NCBI RefSeq assembly: GCF_000429825.1
Contig: NZ_KE386956.1
Location: 71,899-135,898 of the forward strand
Length of the DNA: 64,000 bases
Direction: 5' to 3'
Origin: Cohnella thermotolerans DSM 17683
GTDB lineage: Bacteria > Bacillota > Bacilli > Paenibacillales > Paenibacillaceae
In this document: positions 17,489 to 26,553 of the stretch, piece by piece
Layout: every line of letters starts with the position of its first letter
How positions within the stretch are numbered: the first letter of the stretch is position 1
Program-made: the position numbers and the translations under genes
The notes under the pieces: generated by a model
The model's input: the letters and a program-made list of their open reading frames with translations, nothing else
Told to the model about the DNA's origin: nothing
Database searches by the model: none

Positions 17489-18430
17489 ATGGCAGCGATC
17501 GCGCAACAAACGTCGTACCAAGCGTTCGGCTTGCAGCTGCGGAGCGATCTGCCGCTGCCCGAGTTGCTGCCGTCGGGACGGCGGGAGCTTCAGCCGGATG
17601 TCGTCATTACGGTCGGCGACCTCGTTCAGGAATGGGAGAGCGGCACATCCGATTTTACTTATTTCCGGGTACGCGGCGATCGAATCTGGTTCGCCGTTCC
17701 CCAAATCGCGATCTACCGGATCTCGGAAGGCAGGGAGATCGTCGTCAGCCCGTTGGACGGCGCCGACGAGCGCATGATTCGCCTCTACCTGCTAGGTTCT
17801 TGCATGGGAGCCTTGCTCATGCAGCGCGGCATTCTTCCGCTGCACGGCAGCGCTGTCGTCGTAGACGGCAGAGCCTATGCCTTCGTCGGGGAATCGGGCG
17901 CCGGGAAGTCGACGATTGCCGCCGCCTTTGCGAAGCAAGGCTTTGCCTTGCTCAGCGACGATGTCATCGCGCTCTCGTTCGGGGATCCGGGAGACGGGAC
18001 TCGGTTGCCGACGGTCACGCCGTCTTATCCGCAGCAGAAGCTGTGGCAAGAGAGTCTGGAGCAGTTGGGAATGGAGAGCGGCTTGTTCGCGCCATTAGGC
18101 TGCGAGACGACGAAATTTGCCGTTCCCGTGCCCGCTGCTTATTATCGCGATCAGGTTCCGCTAAGCGGCATCTTCGAGCTTCTTCCCTTCGAAAAGGCTA
18201 GCCAGGTCGAGATTCGAAAGCTGACTCCCTTCGAAGGCCTGCCTCTGATCGGACAGCACACCTACCGGCAATTCCTCATTCCCCAGCTAGGTCTTCAGGA
18301 TTGGCATTTCAAACAATCGGCCATCTTGGCGGGCCGGACGGACCTTTTCCGCGTCCGCAGACCTTTGACCCCTTTCTCAGCCCACCATATGGTCGACCGC
18401 ATCATTCAAACCATTCGCGAAGGAGCCTAA
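17489..18430 (+). CDS. HPr-kinase-like lasso peptide kinase (K protein)
   Basis: A 313-residue protein related to the C-terminal domain of HPr kinase/phosphorylase. The P-loop is GESGAGKST at 134-142, preceded by LHGSAVVVDGRAYAFV and followed by the acidic LLSDDVIAL. In the paeninodin cluster a kinase of this type phosphorylates the C-terminal serine of the precursor, and the precursor here also ends in serine. The N-terminal 110 residues are the variable region seen in lasso kinases. The ATG follows GAAGGTGAAGAG. It lies 114 bp after the precursor gene, beyond the bistable hairpin, and 7 bp before the RRE gene. Confidence 0.87.
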   Translation: MAAIAQQTSYQAFGLQLRSDLPLPELLPSGRRELQPDVVITVGDLVQEWESGTSDFTYFRVRGDRIWFAVPQIAIYRISEGREIVVSPLDGADERMIRLYLLGSCMGALLMQRGILPLHGSAVVVDGRAYAFVGESGAGKSTIAAAFAKQGFALLSDDVIALSFGDPGDGTRLPTVTPSYPQQKLWQESLEQLGMESGLFAPLGCETTKFAVPVPAAYYRDQVPLSGIFELLPFEKASQVEIRKLTPFEGLPLIGQHTYRQFLIPQLGLQDWHFKQSAILAGRTDLFRVRRPLTPFSAHHMVDRIIQTIREGA

Positions 18431-18437
18431 TCGTCCG

Positions 18438-18740
18438 ATGAGTCATTCCCTCGAATTTCCGAATCGGTTGTTCACGCAGGCCGACGGCAATCTCGTCAGC
18501 GACATGAACGGCGAGAAAGTCATGCTGAGCATTCAGAGCGGCAAGTATTACAATCTCGGCGAAATTGGCGGCCGAATCTGGGAATTAATCGCTTCGCCGC
18601 TGTCCGTCGGGCAGATTACCGACATTCTCGTGAACGAATATGAAGTCGATCCGGCCGAATGCAGCCAAGAGGTAGAGCGGTTTATCCAAGCGTTGTCGAA
18701 GGAACAGCTCGTTCGGTCCATGGATGCGCTTCCCGAGTAA
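18438..18740 (+). CDS. PqqD-like RRE protein of lasso biosynthesis (B1 protein)
   Basis: A 100-residue PqqD-fold protein, the RiPP recognition element that binds the leader peptide and hands the precursor to the peptidase and cyclase. Typical features are the start-proximal hydrophobic strand, VMLSIQSGKYYNLGEIGGRI near 30-49 and IWELIASPLSVGQITDIL. The C-terminal helix contains ECSQEVERFIQAL. It starts 7 bp after the kinase gene and is followed by the separate leader-peptidase gene, so B1 and B2 are split as usual in Gram-positive clusters. Confidence 0.9.
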   Translation: MSHSLEFPNRLFTQADGNLVSDMNGEKVMLSIQSGKYYNLGEIGGRIWELIASPLSVGQITDILVNEYEVDPAECSQEVERFIQALSKEQLVRSMDALPE

Positions 18741-18757
18741 GGAAGGAGCGAAAGGCG

Positions 18758-19237
18758 TTGCGAAGGAAATGGCGTTCATTCGTTAAGATGCCGTTCGCTA
18801 TGAAGCTGATGCTTGCGGAGGCTTACGTCTTTCTCGGGTGGTCGCGTATTTTGAAGCTGTTCCCGTTCTCGAAGGTGGCGCCGAACCTGGGCGTGCAGAT
18901 GGCGGAGACGTCCTGGTCGCATCCCGGAGAGGATGAGCGAATGATCCGGCGAGTGGCGAGGGCGGTCCGGACGATGAGCCGCTATACGTGGTGGGAGAGC
19001 AAATGTCTGGTGAGGGCGATCGCCGCGATGAAGATGCTCCGCCGCCGCGGCATCGACAGCACGCTCTATCTCGGAACGGCGAAGGATAAGTCCGGGCAGT
19101 TGGTCGCGCACGCTTGGCTTCGCAGCGGACCTTATTATTTGACGGGCGCGGAAGAGATGGAGCAGTTCACGGTCGTAGGAAAGTTCGGTTACTTCGCCCC
19201 TGACCGGCGAGGCCAAAGGAGACATCGGCATGGATGA
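18758..19237 (+). CDS. Lasso leader peptidase, transglutaminase-like (B2 protein)
   Basis: A 159-residue cysteine protease of the lasso B2 (transglutaminase-core) family that removes the leader before ring closure. The catalytic cysteine is C83 in WWESKCLVRAIAAMKMLRRR and the histidine is H118 in VAHAWLRSG. The start is TTG at 18758 with AAGGAG ten bases upstream; no ATG lies in a better position. The 3' end overlaps the nucleotidyltransferase gene by 8 bp. The fold, size and neighbours all agree. Confidence 0.88.
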   Translation: MRRKWRSFVKMPFAMKLMLAEAYVFLGWSRILKLFPFSKVAPNLGVQMAETSWSHPGEDERMIRRVARAVRTMSRYTWWESKCLVRAIAAMKMLRRRGIDSTLYLGTAKDKSGQLVAHAWLRSGPYYLTGAEEMEQFTVVGKFGYFAPDRRGQRRHRHG

Positions 19238-20423
19238 CGCGCTGGAACGAACCGTTCGATCATTGCCGCGGGAGTTGAAGGCATTGCTGCCTTGCCTGCG
19301 AATGCAGCAGGGGAAGCCGGCTTGGCGGGAACTTCCCGATTGGGAAGCGATCGATCGCGAACAACTGCTTCGGCTGGTTAAGCATCACCGCGTCTATCCG
19401 CTCGTGATGGAAAGTTGGCGCTCCGAAGGGGACTCGAGTGCCGTCCTGCAGGAACTGCGCGCCTTGCGCAACCGGAACTCGTTGCATATGCTTCAACTCG
19501 CGGCCGAGATGACCGAGGTCGTCCGACTTCTGGCGGAACGGGGCGTTCCTGCGTTGGTATTGAAAGGCCCGGTTCTCGCTAAGAAGCTGTACGGCGACCT
19601 GTCGCTTCGGACGTCCAAGGATTTGGATTTGCTCGTCCCTCCCGGCCGAATCGGGGAAGCGGAGTCCGTCTTGCAAAGCCGCGGCTACCGGGAAGATGGC
19701 GCCATCCCTCGGGTGTTGAACGACTGGATGCGGAAAACGCATCATGCTTCCTACAAGCTTCCCGCAACCGGCATTCAGATCGAATTGCACTGGCGGATGA
19801 ATCCCGACACGGCGAACGAGCCGGATTTCGAAGCGCTGTGGGCGCGGCGGCAGGAAGCGGACTTTTCCGGCCGGACGGTTGCCATGCTGGGCCCGGAGGA
19901 TCTGTTCGTCTATCTCGTCTCGCATGGCGCAAGACATGGGTGGTTTCGTCTTCGCTGGCTTGCGGATATCGACAGGATGCTGCGGAGCCCGCTGCGATGG
20001 ACGCTGCTGCGGACGCTTCTGGAGCAGAACGAGTGCCGGCACTTGGCGGGTCAAGCGGCGATCCTGTGCGAAGCGCTGCTCCAAACTCCCGTGCCCGAAG
20101 CAATGCGTCCGTATATGGCCAAACGAAGGGCGCTCCGTCTGGCCAAGGGAGCCGTAAAGATCATACGCGATCTTGTTCAAATGACGCCGAAGCCGAACAG
20201 CAAAGATGTGAACAAATATTATCGGCGCTACGTGTTCTCCATCCGATCGCTGCGTCAGAAGCGGGCCTATCTGATAAGCAAGCTGTACCCCAGCTCCTGG
20301 GATGCCCGGCTCCTCCCGCTGCCCGCGCCATTGCGATTTCTTTATTTTCCCCTGAGACCCTTCCTGTGGTTCTGGAGACGGATGCGGAACGAGGCGTCCT
20401 GGAAGACGGAGGACTTAAGATGA
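19230..20423 (+). CDS. Nucleotidyltransferase-family lasso cluster protein (N protein)
   Basis: A 397-residue protein of the NTP_transf_5 type. ALVLKGPVLAKKLYGDLSLR followed by SKDLDLLV (near 110-137) gives the family's acidic D-x-D metal-binding pair. Such a gene also occurs in paeninodin-type clusters; its reaction has not been settled to my knowledge, but it could add a nucleotide or further modify the phosphate placed by the kinase. It overlaps the B2 gene by 8 bp and the exporter gene by 4 bp, so it is translated as part of the same unit. Confidence 0.75.
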   Translation: MDDALERTVRSLPRELKALLPCLRMQQGKPAWRELPDWEAIDREQLLRLVKHHRVYPLVMESWRSEGDSSAVLQELRALRNRNSLHMLQLAAEMTEVVRLLAERGVPALVLKGPVLAKKLYGDLSLRTSKDLDLLVPPGRIGEAESVLQSRGYREDGAIPRVLNDWMRKTHHASYKLPATGIQIELHWRMNPDTANEPDFEALWARRQEADFSGRTVAMLGPEDLFVYLVSHGARHGWFRLRWLADIDRMLRSPLRWTLLRTLLEQNECRHLAGQAAILCEALLQTPVPEAMRPYMAKRRALRLAKGAVKIIRDLVQMTPKPNSKDVNKYYRRYVFSIRSLRQKRAYLISKLYPSSWDARLLPLPAPLRFLYFPLRPFLWFWRRMRNEASWKTEDLR

Positions 20424-22222
20424 AGGAACTTTTGCATTACTTTCGCAAATTTCATGCCTTCGCGGGTCGAAGGCTCTATATCAATCTGATCGGCATGGTG
20501 CTGATCAGCTTCATCGAGGGCGTCGGGATCTATTTGCTCGTTCCGATGCTTAGCCTTATGGGCTCCTTCCATCTTAATCTCGGAAGCATCCCCTATATCG
20601 ACCGTTTAATGGGACCGATTGAGAGCATCCCCGAACAGGCGCGCCTGCCTCTGATTTTGCTCGTCTATGTCGTCCTGATTATTGGCCAGGCGTTGCTGCA
20701 GCGCATGCTGCAATTGCAGAACAGCCGAATGAACCAGGGGTTCATTCAGCTCCTGAGATTGGATATTTATCAGCGTCTGCTTGCTTCCGGATGGCACTTC
20801 TTCGTGAGAAAGCGGAAATCTGATTTCTATCATATGCTGACGACCGAATTGGGAAGAGTTGCGAGCGGCACCGTGCAAGCGATGACGTTCCTGACTTCCG
20901 CCGTGTTCACGGCCATCCAGATCGGTCTCGCCTTCCTGCTCTCCGCCAAGCTCACCCTGCTGGTCATCGCCTGCGGCGTCGGCTTCGTCCTGTTCTCCCG
21001 GCGCTTCGTTCGCAGCGCCAAACGGTTGGGCGGACGGATGAGCGAGCTGTCTCAAGGCTACTTCGCCGCAGTCAACGACAGCTTCAGCGGCATTAAGGAT
21101 ATTAAGAGCAACCGGCTGGAGTCGACGCAATTGCAATGGTTCCAGGATTTGAACCGGCAAATGGAAGAGAATGCGAACCAGTTCGTGCGCAATCAGTCGA
21201 TGAGCCAATTCGTCTACAAGACGGCGTCGGCGCTTCTGATCGTGCTGTTCGTCTTTGTCTCGTTCGAGCTGCTGCATGTCCAGACCGAGCAGCTCGTCAT
21301 GATTGTGCTGATTTTTACCCGTTTGTGGCCGCGATTTACTTCCCTGCAAAGCAGCGCGGAGCAGATGGTGTCCGCCGTTCCGGCTTATCGGGGCTTGCTC
21401 GAGCTGACGCGGGAGTGCACGGAAGCTCGCGAGGCCGAAGTGGAGCTCGCCCTGCGGGAGCCGAATCGGGAACCGCTGACCATTCGTCAATCCATCGTTT
21501 GCAGGGGGGTTGCCTTCCGCTACGATCCTCACTCTCCCACTTACGCGTTAAAGAATATTCACCTCGCCATTCCGGCCAATCGGACGACGGCGATCGTCGG
21601 CCGGTCCGGCGCGGGGAAGAGCACGTTGATCGATGTGCTGATCGGACTGTTCCAGCCGGAGGAAGGGGAGGTGTTGATCGACGGCGTTCCGTTGACAGGC
21701 GACAAGCTGTCCGCTTACCGGCGTTCGATCAGCTACGTCTCGCAAGACCCGTTTCTGTTCCATGCGAGCATTCGCAACAACCTGAAGATGGTGGCGCCGG
21801 ACGCGACGGAAGAGGAAATTTGGCAAGCGCTTACGTTCGCAGCGGCCAAGGACTTCGTAAGCAGACTCCCTCAAGGGATCGACACGGTGCTGGGCGACCG
21901 GGGCGTACGGCTCTCGGGCGGCGAGCGCCAGCGGATTGTGCTCGCTCGGGCGATTCTCCGCAAGCCGTCGATTCTCGTGCTGGACGAAGCGACCAGCGCG
22001 CTGGACAACGAGAACGAGGCGAAAATTCAAGAGGCGTTGGATCAGCTTAAGGGCAATCTCACCATCGTCATCATTGCCCATCGTTTATCCACCATTCGCA
22101 ACGCGGATCAGGTTGTCGTCATCGATCAAGGAACGGTCATCCAGCAAGGCGAATACCTCCAGCTGTCCAAAGAAGCGAAAGGGGTTTTCAGCCAACTGCT
22201 GGCTTATCAAGCGAAAGCGTAG
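20420..22222 (+). CDS. ABC transporter, lasso peptide exporter (D protein)
   Basis: A 600-residue half-transporter with permease and ATPase fused. About six membrane segments fill residues 20-310. The ATPase has Walker A GRSGAGKST at 394-402, LSGGERQRIVLARAILRK at about 498-515, the Walker B ILVLDEATSALD and the H-loop IIAHRLST. It would pump the mature lasso peptide out and may give self-protection. The ATG overlaps the previous stop (ATGA). No peptidase C39 domain is present, consistent with leader removal by the B2 protein. Confidence 0.85.
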   Translation: MKELLHYFRKFHAFAGRRLYINLIGMVLISFIEGVGIYLLVPMLSLMGSFHLNLGSIPYIDRLMGPIESIPEQARLPLILLVYVVLIIGQALLQRMLQLQNSRMNQGFIQLLRLDIYQRLLASGWHFFVRKRKSDFYHMLTTELGRVASGTVQAMTFLTSAVFTAIQIGLAFLLSAKLTLLVIACGVGFVLFSRRFVRSAKRLGGRMSELSQGYFAAVNDSFSGIKDIKSNRLESTQLQWFQDLNRQMEENANQFVRNQSMSQFVYKTASALLIVLFVFVSFELLHVQTEQLVMIVLIFTRLWPRFTSLQSSAEQMVSAVPAYRGLLELTRECTEAREAEVELALREPNREPLTIRQSIVCRGVAFRYDPHSPTYALKNIHLAIPANRTTAIVGRSGAGKSTLIDVLIGLFQPEEGEVLIDGVPLTGDKLSAYRRSISYVSQDPFLFHASIRNNLKMVAPDATEEEIWQALTFAAAKDFVSRLPQGIDTVLGDRGVRLSGGERQRIVLARAILRKPSILVLDEATSALDNENEAKIQEALDQLKGNLTIVIIAHRLSTIRNADQVVVIDQGTVIQQGEYLQLSKEAKGVFSQLLAYQAKA

Positions 22223-22235
22223 GTGCGATCGAAGC

Positions 22236-23174
22236 ATGAAAAAGTGGATCTGGATCGGGATTTCCATCACCGTAGCGCTTTTTGTCATCGCCGGCGGCAT
22301 GCTGTTTTACGCGTACCATTCGCTTAAGCATACAGCCAAGCAGGTTTATGAGCCTTTGCCTTCCGATACGCCCCGATATGTCAGCCGGGATACCGAGGTC
22401 AAGCCGCTGAACAAGGTGGAGACGGGCAAGCTCGCGCCCTTCACGGCCTTGATCCTCGGCGTGGACGAACGGGAGCACGACCGTGGGCGGTCGGACACCA
22501 TTCTCATTCTGACCGTCAACCCGCAGACGCATAAGGTGCTCATGTTCAGCATCCCGCGGGACACGCGAACGGAAATTGCCGGCAAGGGCGTTCAGGACAA
22601 GATCAACCACGCATACGCGTTCGAAGAAGTAGCCGGATCGATTCGGACGGTGGAAAATTTCCTCGATATGCCGATCGACTACTATGTGGAAGTGAACATG
22701 GAAGGGTTCGAGGCGGTTGTGAATATTTTGGGCGGGGTCGATGTCCATAATCCGTTCGCCTTCGATTATTTGGGATCGTCCTTCCGGAAGGGGCCGCTGC
22801 ATTTGAACGGGGAGTTGGCGCTCAAGTATTCGCGCATGCGATTCGACGACCCGAGAGGGGACTTCGGCCGCACCGAACGCCAGCGTCAGATTGTCAGCGA
22901 CGTGATCCGTCGTGCCGCCCAGTGGAATAACGCGCTTGAACTGCCCAAGGTGCTCAAATCCGTCGAGAAATATGTGCGAACGAATATGACCTTCGGAGAG
23001 ATGCAGGATCTGGCGCTCAAGTATCGGCAGAAGATCGGCACGATTGAGACGACGGAGATCGAAGGAAAGGGCGCAATGATCGGCGGAATCTACTACTTCA
23101 TCGTCGATCAGACGGAGAGGGACCGGATTCACGATGCCATGAAGCAAGCGCTTAAGACGAACGCGGCGGGCTGA
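22236..23174 (+). CDS. LytR-CpsA-Psr (LCP) family protein
   Basis: A 312-residue type II membrane protein. Residues 4-27 form the anchor. The LCP domain follows: [40 protein letters not shown] with the conserved arginines that bind the lipid pyrophosphate, then [13 protein letters not shown] and [23 protein letters not shown] enzymes attach polysaccharide or teichoic acid from undecaprenyl carriers to peptidoglycan, so this gene belongs functionally with the exopolysaccharide locus. It starts 13 bp after the lasso exporter and may be cotranscribed with the lasso operon. Longer upstream reading frames overlap the exporter and are not real. Confidence 0.92.
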   Translation: MKKWIWIGISITVALFVIAGGMLFYAYHSLKHTAKQVYEPLPSDTPRYVSRDTEVKPLNKVETGKLAPFTALILGVDEREHDRGRSDTILILTVNPQTHKVLMFSIPRDTRTEIAGKGVQDKINHAYAFEEVAGSIRTVENFLDMPIDYYVEVNMEGFEAVVNILGGVDVHNPFAFDYLGSSFRKGPLHLNGELALKYSRMRFDDPRGDFGRTERQRQIVSDVIRRAAQWNNALELPKVLKSVEKYVRTNMTFGEMQDLALKYRQKIGTIETTEIEGKGAMIGGIYYFIVDQTERDRIHDAMKQALKTNAAG

Positions 23175-23186
23175 ACGGCGCCTGCC

Positions 23187-23580
23187 CGGTCAATACTCGC
23201 CAGCCCGAATGGAGCATCGCTTTGCTGCGGTATTTTAATCCGGCGGGAGCCCACAAGAGCGGCCGGATCGGCGAGGATCCGCGAGGCGCGCCGAGCAACC
23301 TTCTCCCGTTCATCTCGCAGGTGGCGGTCGGGAGGCGGCCCGAGCTGACGATCTTCGGCAACGACTACCCGCCCCCGGACGGAACGGGCGTCAGGGATTA
23401 TTTGCACGTGGAGGATTTGGCCGCCGGCCACTTGCGGGCGCTGGAGAAGGTCGGCGCGTCGCGGGGCGTGGAAGCTTATAATTTTGGGACGGGCAACGGC
23501 TTCAGCGTCCTGGAGATGTGCGAAGACGCATGGAGATGGCAAGTCGGCAATCCGAACGGTTATGCGAAGACCCGCGGCGG
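23187..23580 (+). pseudogene. galE: Decayed UDP-glucose 4-epimerase (galE) remnant
   Basis: In frame from about 23200 the translation reads [20 protein letters not shown], then [20 protein letters not shown] and [20 protein letters not shown], a clear match to the C-terminal half of GalE. The N-terminal Rossmann domain with GxxGxxG and the catalytic YxxxK is missing. After [12 protein letters not shown] the frame jumps to [15 protein letters not shown], the very C-terminus, so an internal segment of roughly 50 residues has also been lost. No ribosome site is visible. It is a remnant of a sugar-nucleotide gene from the polysaccharide locus. Confidence 0.8.
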
Positions 23581-23698
23581 CGGACGGCGCCTCGGCAACA
23601 CCTTCTGATCGCCTCCGGCCGAGACGGTTTCCCTTCCTCTTTCCTCCCCTTCGAGTTTAAATTTCGTTAAATTCCAGGATATAGGCTTGCAAAGCCGC

Positions 23699-23704
23699 TA
23701 TAAT
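23699..23704 (+). promoter_or_regulatory. -10 box before the ABC transporter operon
   Basis: A perfect TATAAT lies 40 bp before the ATG at 23744, in an AT-rich stretch that follows the galE remnant. No good -35 hexamer is seen at 16-18 bp upstream, so the promoter may need an activator or be used by a different sigma factor. Confidence 0.4.
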
Positions 23705-23743
23705 GAATTCAGTGTCCAAATATAGATAGCCGGAGGGAAGATC

Positions 23744-24667
23744 ATGTCTCAAGTTCCAGTCGCGCGATTGCAGGATGTAACCAAGCGCATCGGCAGCCGC
23801 ACGATTATCGACCGCGTCTCCCTGGAGATTTATCCGGGAGAAGTGTTCGGATTCCTCGGGCCGAACGGTTCGGGGAAAACAACGACGATCCGCATGATGG
23901 TCGGATTGATGGCGATGACGTCGGGGGATATTTCGATCGGGGGGCACAGCGTCCGCACGCATTACCCCCAGGCGGCGGCCCAGGTCGGCGCCATCGTAGA
24001 AAATCCGGAGATGTACAAATATCTCACCGGGTACCAGAATTTGCTGCATTACGCCCGAATGAACGCCTCCATCACGCGGGAGCGCATCGACGAAGTGGTG
24101 AAGCTGGTCGGCTTGTCCGGCCGCATTCACGACAAGGTGAAGAAATATTCGCTCGGCATGCGTCAGCGGCTTGGCGTCGCGCAAGCCGTCATGCACCGGC
24201 CGAAGCTGCTCATTCTGGACGAGCCGACGAACGGACTCGATCCGGCCGGCATTCGCGAGCTCCGGGATTATCTCCGGCAGCTTGCGCAAGAGGAAGGGAC
24301 CGCGGTGTTCGTCTCCAGCCATCTGCTGTCGGAGATGGAGCTGATGTGCGATCGGGTGGCGATATTGCAGAAAGGGCAAATCATCGACATCCGGTCCATT
24401 CGCGGACAAGCGGCATCGGCGCAACAGCAAGCGGAAGAGGCGCTGTTCGACGTCGACCGTCCCGAAGCCGCGCTCGGCGTCCTGCAAGGGCAGGGCGGCG
24501 GCCGCATTGTGGACGGGCTGCTTGAGCTGACGGCGGATCGCAACGAGATCGCGGAAGTGAACCGGCGGCTGGTCGAAGCCGGCATCCGCGTCTACGGCAT
24601 CCGGACGAAGACCAAATCGCTGGAAGACCAATTCCTCGAAGTGACGGGGAGTGAGACCATTGGCTAA
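23744..24667 (+). CDS. ABC transporter ATP-binding protein (BcrA/CcmA type)
   Basis: A 307-residue ATPase. Walker A is LGPNGSGKTTTIRMM, the signature is YSLGMRQRLGVAQAVM and Walker B LLILDEPTNGLDPAG. After the ATPase domain a C-terminal region of about 90 residues resembles that of bacitracin- and lantibiotic-exporter ATPases. It pairs with the permease that overlaps it by 8 bp. The substrate is unknown; drug or peptide efflux is usual for the group. Confidence 0.88.
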   Translation: MSQVPVARLQDVTKRIGSRTIIDRVSLEIYPGEVFGFLGPNGSGKTTTIRMMVGLMAMTSGDISIGGHSVRTHYPQAAAQVGAIVENPEMYKYLTGYQNLLHYARMNASITRERIDEVVKLVGLSGRIHDKVKKYSLGMRQRLGVAQAVMHRPKLLILDEPTNGLDPAGIRELRDYLRQLAQEEGTAVFVSSHLLSEMELMCDRVAILQKGQIIDIRSIRGQAASAQQQAEEALFDVDRPEAALGVLQGQGGGRIVDGLLELTADRNEIAEVNRRLVEAGIRVYGIRTKTKSLEDQFLEVTGSETIG

Positions 24668-25466
24668 CTTTTGGAAGCTCGTGCAGAACGAAAATATGAA
24701 AATTTACCGCCGCATGCGCACTTGGGTCATGCTCGGAATCGTCGTGCTGATTCCGATCGTCGTCACCGTCGCCTTCTTGCTGCTCTCGGACAGCAAGGAT
24801 GCGAACAACTGGGAGATGATGCAGCTGGAGACGACCATTCTGTTCTCCCTCATCACGATCTTTACGGTCGTCGTCGCCGCCGATTCGGTGGCTGGGGAAT
24901 TCTCGACCGGCACGATCAAGCTGCTGCTCATTCGTCCCTGGAGCCGGTCGTCGATTCTATTGTCCAAGTTTATCGCCTTGGTGCTGTTTTCCGTGCTGCT
25001 GTCGGTCGTTTGCTTTGTCTTAACGTGGGGAGTGAACACGCTCGTTTTCGGCTTCAGCTCCGACACGAGCGGGCTTATTCCGGCCAACTCCCCGCTTGCG
25101 GGACAGTCCCCTTGGACCTATATGGGGCTGGATTACCTGTATGAATGGATCGAATTGATCGTCATCGTCGCCTTCGCGTTCATGCTGTCGTCGGCGTTCC
25201 GGAGCAGCGGCCTGGCCATCGGCCTGTCGATTTTCCTGCTGTTCGCCGGCAGCATGATCACCGGGCTTCTCTCCGTCACGAACAAGCCCTGGGTCAAGTA
25301 CGTCCTGTTCTCGAATCTGGACCTGACCGCTTATTTGAACGGGGGCAACCCGGTGCCGAACTTCAAAACGACGGTCGGCTTCTCGCTGTCCGTGCTGGCC
25401 GTCTACTTTATCGTCTTCAATATCGTCTCCTGGACCATCTTCAGGAGACGGGACGTGGCCGCTTAA
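24660..25466 (+). CDS. ABC-2 type transporter permease
   Basis: A 268-residue permease with six hydrophobic segments. The first is MRTWVMLGIVVLIPIVVTVA, and the pair SVAGEFSTGTIKLLLIRPWS is the typical ABC-2/BcrB cytoplasmic loop before the second segment. The start is TTG at 24660, ten bases after GGGGAG, overlapping the ATPase gene by 8 bp; a GTG at 24651 sits too close to the ribosome site. It forms the exporter with the protein encoded at 23744 and ends just before an intrinsic terminator. Confidence 0.85.
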   Translation: MANFWKLVQNENMKIYRRMRTWVMLGIVVLIPIVVTVAFLLLSDSKDANNWEMMQLETTILFSLITIFTVVVAADSVAGEFSTGTIKLLLIRPWSRSSILLSKFIALVLFSVLLSVVCFVLTWGVNTLVFGFSSDTSGLIPANSPLAGQSPWTYMGLDYLYEWIELIVIVAFAFMLSSAFRSSGLAIGLSIFLLFAGSMITGLLSVTNKPWVKYVLFSNLDLTAYLNGGNPVPNFKTTVGFSLSVLAVYFIVFNIVSWTIFRRRDVAA

Positions 25467-25495
25467 GGCAAGGCCTTCCGCGGGGCCGCCATCCG

Positions 25496-25533
25496 ACGCC
25501 CTTCCGGCTTCATGGCCGGTAGGGCGTTTTTTT
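25496..25533 (+). terminator. Intrinsic terminator of the ABC-2 transporter operon
   Basis: ACGCCCT (25496-25502) pairs with AGGGCGT (25521-25527) and an inner CCGG/CCGG stem extends the hairpin. Seven T follow on the plus strand. Confidence 0.85.
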
Positions 25534-25576
25534 GGATCATTCAGCATCTATAAGATGACGCAGAAGGGGCTTTTGT

Positions 25577-26464
25577 TTACAAGGACCGGATCTGCTGAAG
25601 CACCGGCCGAAGCTGCTGGCGGGGCAACAGGCGAATCAAATCCCCGGTGCGGCGCAACCTCTCCTCGATATTCAGCAAATGGAAGTCGGTCGGCTTCGGA
25701 TCGCGGCGAACCTCCTCCCAGGTTAGCGGGGTAGAGACCGGTGCGCCGGGACGGGCGCGGGGAGTATACGGCGCGGCCAGCGTCCTGCCGGGATAGAACT
25801 GCAAATAGTCGAGGTAGATCAGCGTGCCGCGGTTTTTCTTGAGCCTCTCGACGGTGAACAGCTGCGGATGCTTGGCCGCCAAATATTCGCAGACGAATTT
25901 GCCGAAGCCGCGGAGATCGTCGTAGGTCGGTCCGGGCTCAATCGGCATGACGATCTGCACGCCTGTCGCCCCCGACGTCTTCGGCACCGCGGACAGGCCG
26001 AGCGAAGCGAGCAGTTCGCCGACGATCGCGGTCGCTTCCATAATTCGCGGCTCCACCTCCAACATCGGATCGATGTCCAGAATCCATCGGTCCGGCAGCG
26101 CATCGTCCGTGCTCTCGCACGAGACGTGAAACTCCAGGCTGTACAGGCTGCCCAGCCAGACAAGCGTAGGCATGGAATCGAGCACGACGTAGTTGATCGT
26201 ACCGTTTACGGCGGTGTTCACGTACGGAGGGATGGGCTGAGGGCAGTTTTTCTGGTAAAAGGAGATGCCTCCGATTCCTTCCGGATAACGGATCGTCGTT
26301 AAATAACGACGTTCGCTGTGCGGAAGCAAATATGGCGCCAGAGCGGCGAGCTTCTGTACGTACACGAGCTTCGTAATGCCCATCTCCGGCCAGATCGGCT
26401 TGTCGGGGTGGGAGAGCTTCAGCTCGGTGTCGCCGAGCTTGATCAAGGTTTTCGTCGCGGCCAT
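25577..26464 (-). CDS. ligD: LigD-type DNA polymerase/primase (NHEJ polymerase domain)
   Basis: A 295-residue stand-alone polymerase domain of the bacterial NHEJ LigD family (archaeo-eukaryotic primase fold). DKPIWPEMGITKLVYVQKLA at the N-terminus, then EFHVSCESTDDALPDRWILD with the catalytic D-x-D of the primase fold, and GVQIVMPIEPGPTYDDLRGF. It fills gaps and adds ribonucleotides at breaks before ligation. The ATG has AAAGGAG eight bases upstream; longer readings are not supported. It lies 89 bp downstream of the separate ligase gene on the same strand. Confidence 0.9.
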   Translation of the reverse strand: MAATKTLIKLGDTELKLSHPDKPIWPEMGITKLVYVQKLAALAPYLLPHSERRYLTTIRYPEGIGGISFYQKNCPQPIPPYVNTAVNGTINYVVLDSMPTLVWLGSLYSLEFHVSCESTDDALPDRWILDIDPMLEVEPRIMEATAIVGELLASLGLSAVPKTSGATGVQIVMPIEPGPTYDDLRGFGKFVCEYLAAKHPQLFTVERLKKNRGTLIYLDYLQFYPGRTLAAPYTPRARPGAPVSTPLTWEEVRRDPKPTDFHLLNIEERLRRTGDLIRLLPRQQLRPVLQQIRSL

Positions 26465-26553
26465 CGGCAGGACTCCTTTCCAAGCGCCACGTTCTTTTGC
26501 CTTTAGGCTTCCCCGCCGCGCGGGACTTTCTCCTCCCGCTCCGGAAGCCGATC

